From Bacteroidales bacterium (lineage in GTDB: Bacteria; Bacteroidota; Bacteroidia; Bacteroidales; UBA932): a DNA stretch of 64,000 nucleotides. A program made the position numbers and the translations under genes. Position 1 is the stretch's first letter. Each line of letters begins with the position of its first letter. This document shows, one piece after another, positions 62,366-64,000 of the stretch. The stretch is from contig JAGAKR010000008.1 of the NCBI GenBank assembly GCA_017625535.1, forward strand, positions 1 to 64,000, written 5' to 3'. Below the pieces are notes generated by a model, which did no database searches, was not told the DNA's origin, and saw only the letters and a program-made list of their open reading frames with translations.

Positions 62366-62710
62366 CTACAACACTGCAGCTACTTTCCTGATATTTGCCA
62401 GGCGTTCCATAAACGATTTGTCTGATTTAGCCACCTGCATATCATAATCTGCCTGCATACGTATCCACACATTTGCATCTATACCAAGTACAGCTTCAAA
62501 AAGAAGTGCATACTCTGTAGAGACCCTTCTTCTACCATTCAATATCTCATTCAGAAGACTTGGCGACATTCCCATCTCAACTGCCAATTGTTTCTGTGTA
62601 AGACCACGGAACTCTATTTCATCCTTTATCATTTCTCCCGGATGAACCGGTTCGGCAGACATCAGGTTATTTGCTATCATCTTTGAATCAATTCCTTCTA
62701 TCGTAATCAT
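62366..62710 (-). CDS. higA: HigA-family antitoxin
   Basis: 114 aa. VHPGEMIKDEIEFRGLTQKQ, then LAVEMGMSPSLLNEILNGRR, is the HigA-type Xre helix-turn-helix. It neutralises HigB and represses the operon. The N-terminal 17 residues may be absent if ATG 62662 is used. It lies 6 nt after higB; toxin-first order is typical of higBA. Confidence 0.92.
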   Translation of the reverse strand: MITIEGIDSKMIANNLMSAEPVHPGEMIKDEIEFRGLTQKQLAVEMGMSPSLLNEILNGRRRVSTEYALLFEAVLGIDANVWIRMQADYDMQVAKSDKSFMERLANIRKVAAVL

Positions 62711-62716
62711 ATAGTT

Positions 62717-63034
62717 TTATTGATAATGGTTTGATAATTCCAGAATATTACAAATAGTTATAATGGATTCTTCACGGTATTCTCTGACAAGAAACTCCAA
62801 CCTGTACTTATTGTTCACTCGAATTGAAGATATTCCCTCCTTATCTCCTTTCAGAACTTCATAGTTCAACGAATTGATTTGTTTCAATATCTCCACAGAA
62901 TCCGATGCAATCAAGAATTTCACACACTTTATGTAACGCTTCACTATATCGGGCTGGAAGCGGTGTTTCTTATCGCTTGTTTTCCCGAATTCATAAAGCT
63001 CCCTAAGGTATTCCTTGTCAAATATAACTACCAT
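62717..63034 (-). CDS. higB: HigB-family toxin (RelE superfamily)
   Basis: 105 aa from ATG 63034 (MVVIFDKEYLRELYEFG). RYIKCVKFLIASDSVEILKQ, LNYEVLKGDKEGISSIRVNN and KYRLEFLVREY match HigB/RelE, with basic residues in the C-terminal half for ribosome-dependent mRNA cleavage. Promoter and palindrome lie at 63056-63099. Confidence 0.9.
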   Translation of the reverse strand: MVVIFDKEYLRELYEFGKTSDKKHRFQPDIVKRYIKCVKFLIASDSVEILKQINSLNYEVLKGDKEGISSIRVNNKYRLEFLVREYREESIITICNILELSNHYQ

Positions 63035-63055
63035 AAAATCCTCCCTACTATAACA

Positions 63056-63099
63056 CAAAAGTAAGGATACTTTTCTTAATTCACAAATATGTGAATTAA
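63056..63099 (-). promoter_or_regulatory. higBA promoter with a palindromic operator
   Basis: Minus-strand -7 TACTTTTG (63056-63063) and -33 TTTG (63084-63087). TTAATTCACA (63076) and TGTGAATTAA (63090) are perfect 10-bp arms around AATA, centred on the -33. Binding by HigA would block the promoter. Confidence 0.8.
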
Positions 63100-63162
63100 T
63101 TTTGGTTTAGAATGCGCAAGAAGGTCGTCGGGAAGATTATAGAGATCCTATTCAAATGCTAC

Positions 63163-63295
63163 TTTGTATAAAAAAATGCCAGAATTCGTACAAAATTTTT
63201 CCGGCGGAACAACTTTGTGCAGAAAAGTGTCACCTATTGCACAAAGTTCATCTGCAAATGCAAGTTTGTGCAATTCAAGGCCATTTGCTGCACAA
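63163..63295. repeat. R2 element, copy 2: three 51-bp units
   Basis: TTTGTATA/CGTACAAA (63163/63187, degenerate), TTTGTGCA/TGCACAAA (63214/63238) and TTTGTGCA/TGCACAA (63265/63289). Offsets are 24, 27, 24, 27 and 24 bp, as in copy 1. Confidence 0.85.
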
Positions 63296-63336
63296 TTTTG
63301 GGTAAGGTGATGGGAGAGATAGGATTTGGCCTCCGG

Positions 63337-63464
63337 CATTCCCTCCGACCCGGCGGGATTGTGCTCGCCCTGCGGGCTGCGCATTCCACGCATCCGCGGG
63401 ATTGTGGCTCCACCATTCCCTCCGTTCCGGCGGGATTGTGCTCGCCCTGCGGGCTGCGCATTCC
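63337..63464. repeat. Direct repeat of 51 bp, 77 bp apart
   Basis: Units 63337-63387 and 63414-63464 differ at two positions (GACCC versus GTTCC). Both contain CGGCGGGATTGTGCTCGCCC. A shorter related piece (GCGGGATTGTGGCTC) lies between them. Confidence 0.8.
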
Positions 63465-63537
63465 CTTCCCACTCGCCGCGGGGGCGCTTTCAAAAGAATA
63501 GGCAGAATGAGGGCAGGGCAGCTTTGCTGCTCCTGCT

Positions 63538-63597
63538 TTTTTTTATGCGTTTTCCTCCCTGGAAGCAAGCTTCCGGGAGGGGCAACGCATAAAAAAA
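63538..63597. repeat. Long imperfect hairpin beside the tRNA-Gly terminator
   Basis: Arms (T)7-ATGCGTT / AACGCAT-(A)7, CCTCCC / GGGAGG and GGAAGC / GCTTCC close around AA. The stem is over 25 bp. It could be a bidirectional terminator or a small mobile-element end. Confidence 0.65.
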
Positions 63598-63617
63598 GGC
63601 ATCGCTGTTGCGATGCC
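63591..63617 (-). terminator. Terminator of tRNA-Gly
   Basis: On the minus strand GGCATCGC-AACA-GCGATGCC is followed by seven T residues, 22 nt after the tRNA. Confidence 0.85.
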
Positions 63618-63638
63618 CTCATTGCTGGTGTTCTTTTG

Positions 63639-63711
63639 AGCGGAAAACGGGATTCGAACCCGCGGCCCTCAGCTTGGGAAGCTGATGCTCTACCAACTGA
63701 GCTATTTCCGC
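63639..63711 (-). tRNA. tRNA-Gly(CCC)
   Basis: 73 nt on the minus strand. Acceptor GCGGAAA pairs with TTTCCGC. The anticodon arm is TCAGC-TTCCCAA-GCTGA with anticodon CCC; the T arm is GCGGG-TTCGAAT-CCCGT. No CCA is encoded. Confidence 0.92.
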
Positions 63712-63782
63712 AAAAGCGTTGCAAATGTAGAAACTTTTTGCCTCTATTCAAAGATTTTCTCTTCCCAATGAGTGATTTTTCC

Positions 63783-63790
63783 TAATTTTG
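63783..63790 (+). promoter_or_regulatory. -7 element of the terminal partial gene
   Basis: TAATTTTG, 17 bp before ATG 63808; no clear -33 at the usual spacing. Confidence 0.5.
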
Positions 63791-63807
63791 TATAAACACC
63801 AGAAGTT

Positions 63808-64000
63808 ATGGAAGAGTTCATCATAAGGAAACTTACAGGGAAGAGCCATTCTGCCCATCCGCACCAGATGGAGGGAGTGGTGAGTCCGCACGGGCATCCG
63901 GGGGGACCTCATCCGGGACAAGAGCCGCAGATGCCTCTTCAGCATCCCCAAAGGGCACCCCACGGGCCGGCACGCTCTCCTATGCATCATTTCTTTTTCC
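63808..64000 (+). CDS. Partial gene: His/Pro-rich N-terminus, runs off the window
   Basis: The frame from ATG 63808 (MEEFIIRKLTGKSHSAHPHQ) stays open to the window end. The 64 visible residues contain about a dozen His and many Pro and Gly (HGHPGGPHPGQEP, ending SPMHHFFF). A -7 element and an AGAAG purine run precede it. The His-rich segment could bind Ni, Zn or Cu, or be a disordered linker before a membrane domain. The family cannot be named from this part. Confidence 0.55.
   Translation, partial: MEEFIIRKLTGKSHSAHPHQMEGVVSPHGHPGGPHPGQEPQMPLQHPQRAPHGPARSPMHHFFF

Larger units (their letters stand above)
63100..63638. other. Repeat-rich, gene-free region between higBA and tRNA-Gly
   Basis: No credible gene in 540 bp. 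It contains R2 copy 2 (63163-63295), a pair of 51-bp direct repeats (63337 and 63414), a long hairpin (63538-63597) and the tRNA-Gly terminator. Open frames here are made by these repeats and by the tRNA. Confidence 0.65.

Noticed and set aside
63275-63751. 158-codon minus-strand frame over tRNA-Gly
   Set aside because: It translates the tRNA itself and the 51-bp direct repeats; not a protein gene.

Overview
The window reads as a chromosome segment of a Bacteroidales bacterium (phylum Bacteroidota). Many intergenic regions carry the Bacteroidota promoter pattern: TTTG, about 19 bp, then TAnnTTTG. There are many Bacteroidetes-type secreted proteins, a Bacteroidetes putative porin, a DUF4377 lipoprotein and an RprXY-like two-component pair. 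The genus cannot be fixed from the sequence alone. Base composition is mixed: housekeeping genes are moderately GC-rich, while 16.3-21.1 kb and 21.5-30.8 kb are clearly AT-richer and look accessory.

Layout. 0.2-3.6 kb: a secreted plug-domain protein divergent from a sensor kinase/response regulator pair and a low-molecular-weight phosphatase, with a regulatory region of four helically phased GTTAA repeats. 3.6-7.9 kb: a leftward potABCD polyamine importer. 8.3-15.4 kb: aldehyde dehydrogenase, a CBS-domain membrane protein, RmuC, a NodB-like lipoprotein, a broken ABC-F gene, an EEP-family lipoprotein and a small membrane protein. 15.4-21.2 kb: a degraded segment followed by a leftward three-gene operon (OLD/RloA-like ATPase, RloB-like TOPRIM protein, KAP P-loop NTPase) that looks like an anti-phage island. 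The KAP gene has a stop codon exactly in its Walker A motif. 21.5-29.8 kb: a small membrane protein/Xre regulator pair, a secreted protein, two large FtsX/MacB-type permeases, a DUF4377 lipoprotein and a serine hydrolase. 29.9-30.8 kb: a DUF3791-DUF3990-DUF3791 toxin-antitoxin-like module next to tRNA-Arg(ACG).

31-48 kb is mainly housekeeping: rplS, anmK, an M23 peptidase, dnaJ-grpE, a HAD phosphatase, fbaA, gmk, a gene fusing arsenate reductase to NadD (with a piece of tRNA-Arg embedded in it), an acyltransferase, a pseudouridine synthase, panB, dnaK, a DMT exporter, luxS and DUF1232. 48-52 kb: a gluconate-type symporter with an esterase/beta-propeller protein, controlled by a 13-8-13 palindromic operator. 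52-61 kb: an SBF transporter, two paralogous secreted proteins around an M28 peptidase, then a tight operon of a MurNAc-kinase-like/RapZ-C fusion, a MurU-like nucleotidyltransferase, a porin and a lytic transglycosylase, consistent with cell-wall recycling (anmK also lies in the window). 61-64 kb: a LolC/E-like permease, a higBA module with a palindromic operator, a repeat-rich region, tRNA-Gly(CCC) and the start of a His/Pro-rich protein.

The most unusual signals are (1) the RloA-RloB-KAP operon with a nonsense codon at the P-loop Ser/Thr; (2) four families of short, regularly spaced palindromic arrays (periods 51, 52, 23 and 23 bp), three of them at more than one locus and one read as protein; (3) a 38-nt tRNA-Arg 3-prime segment inside nadD; and (4) the ArsC-NadD and AmgK-RapZ fusions.
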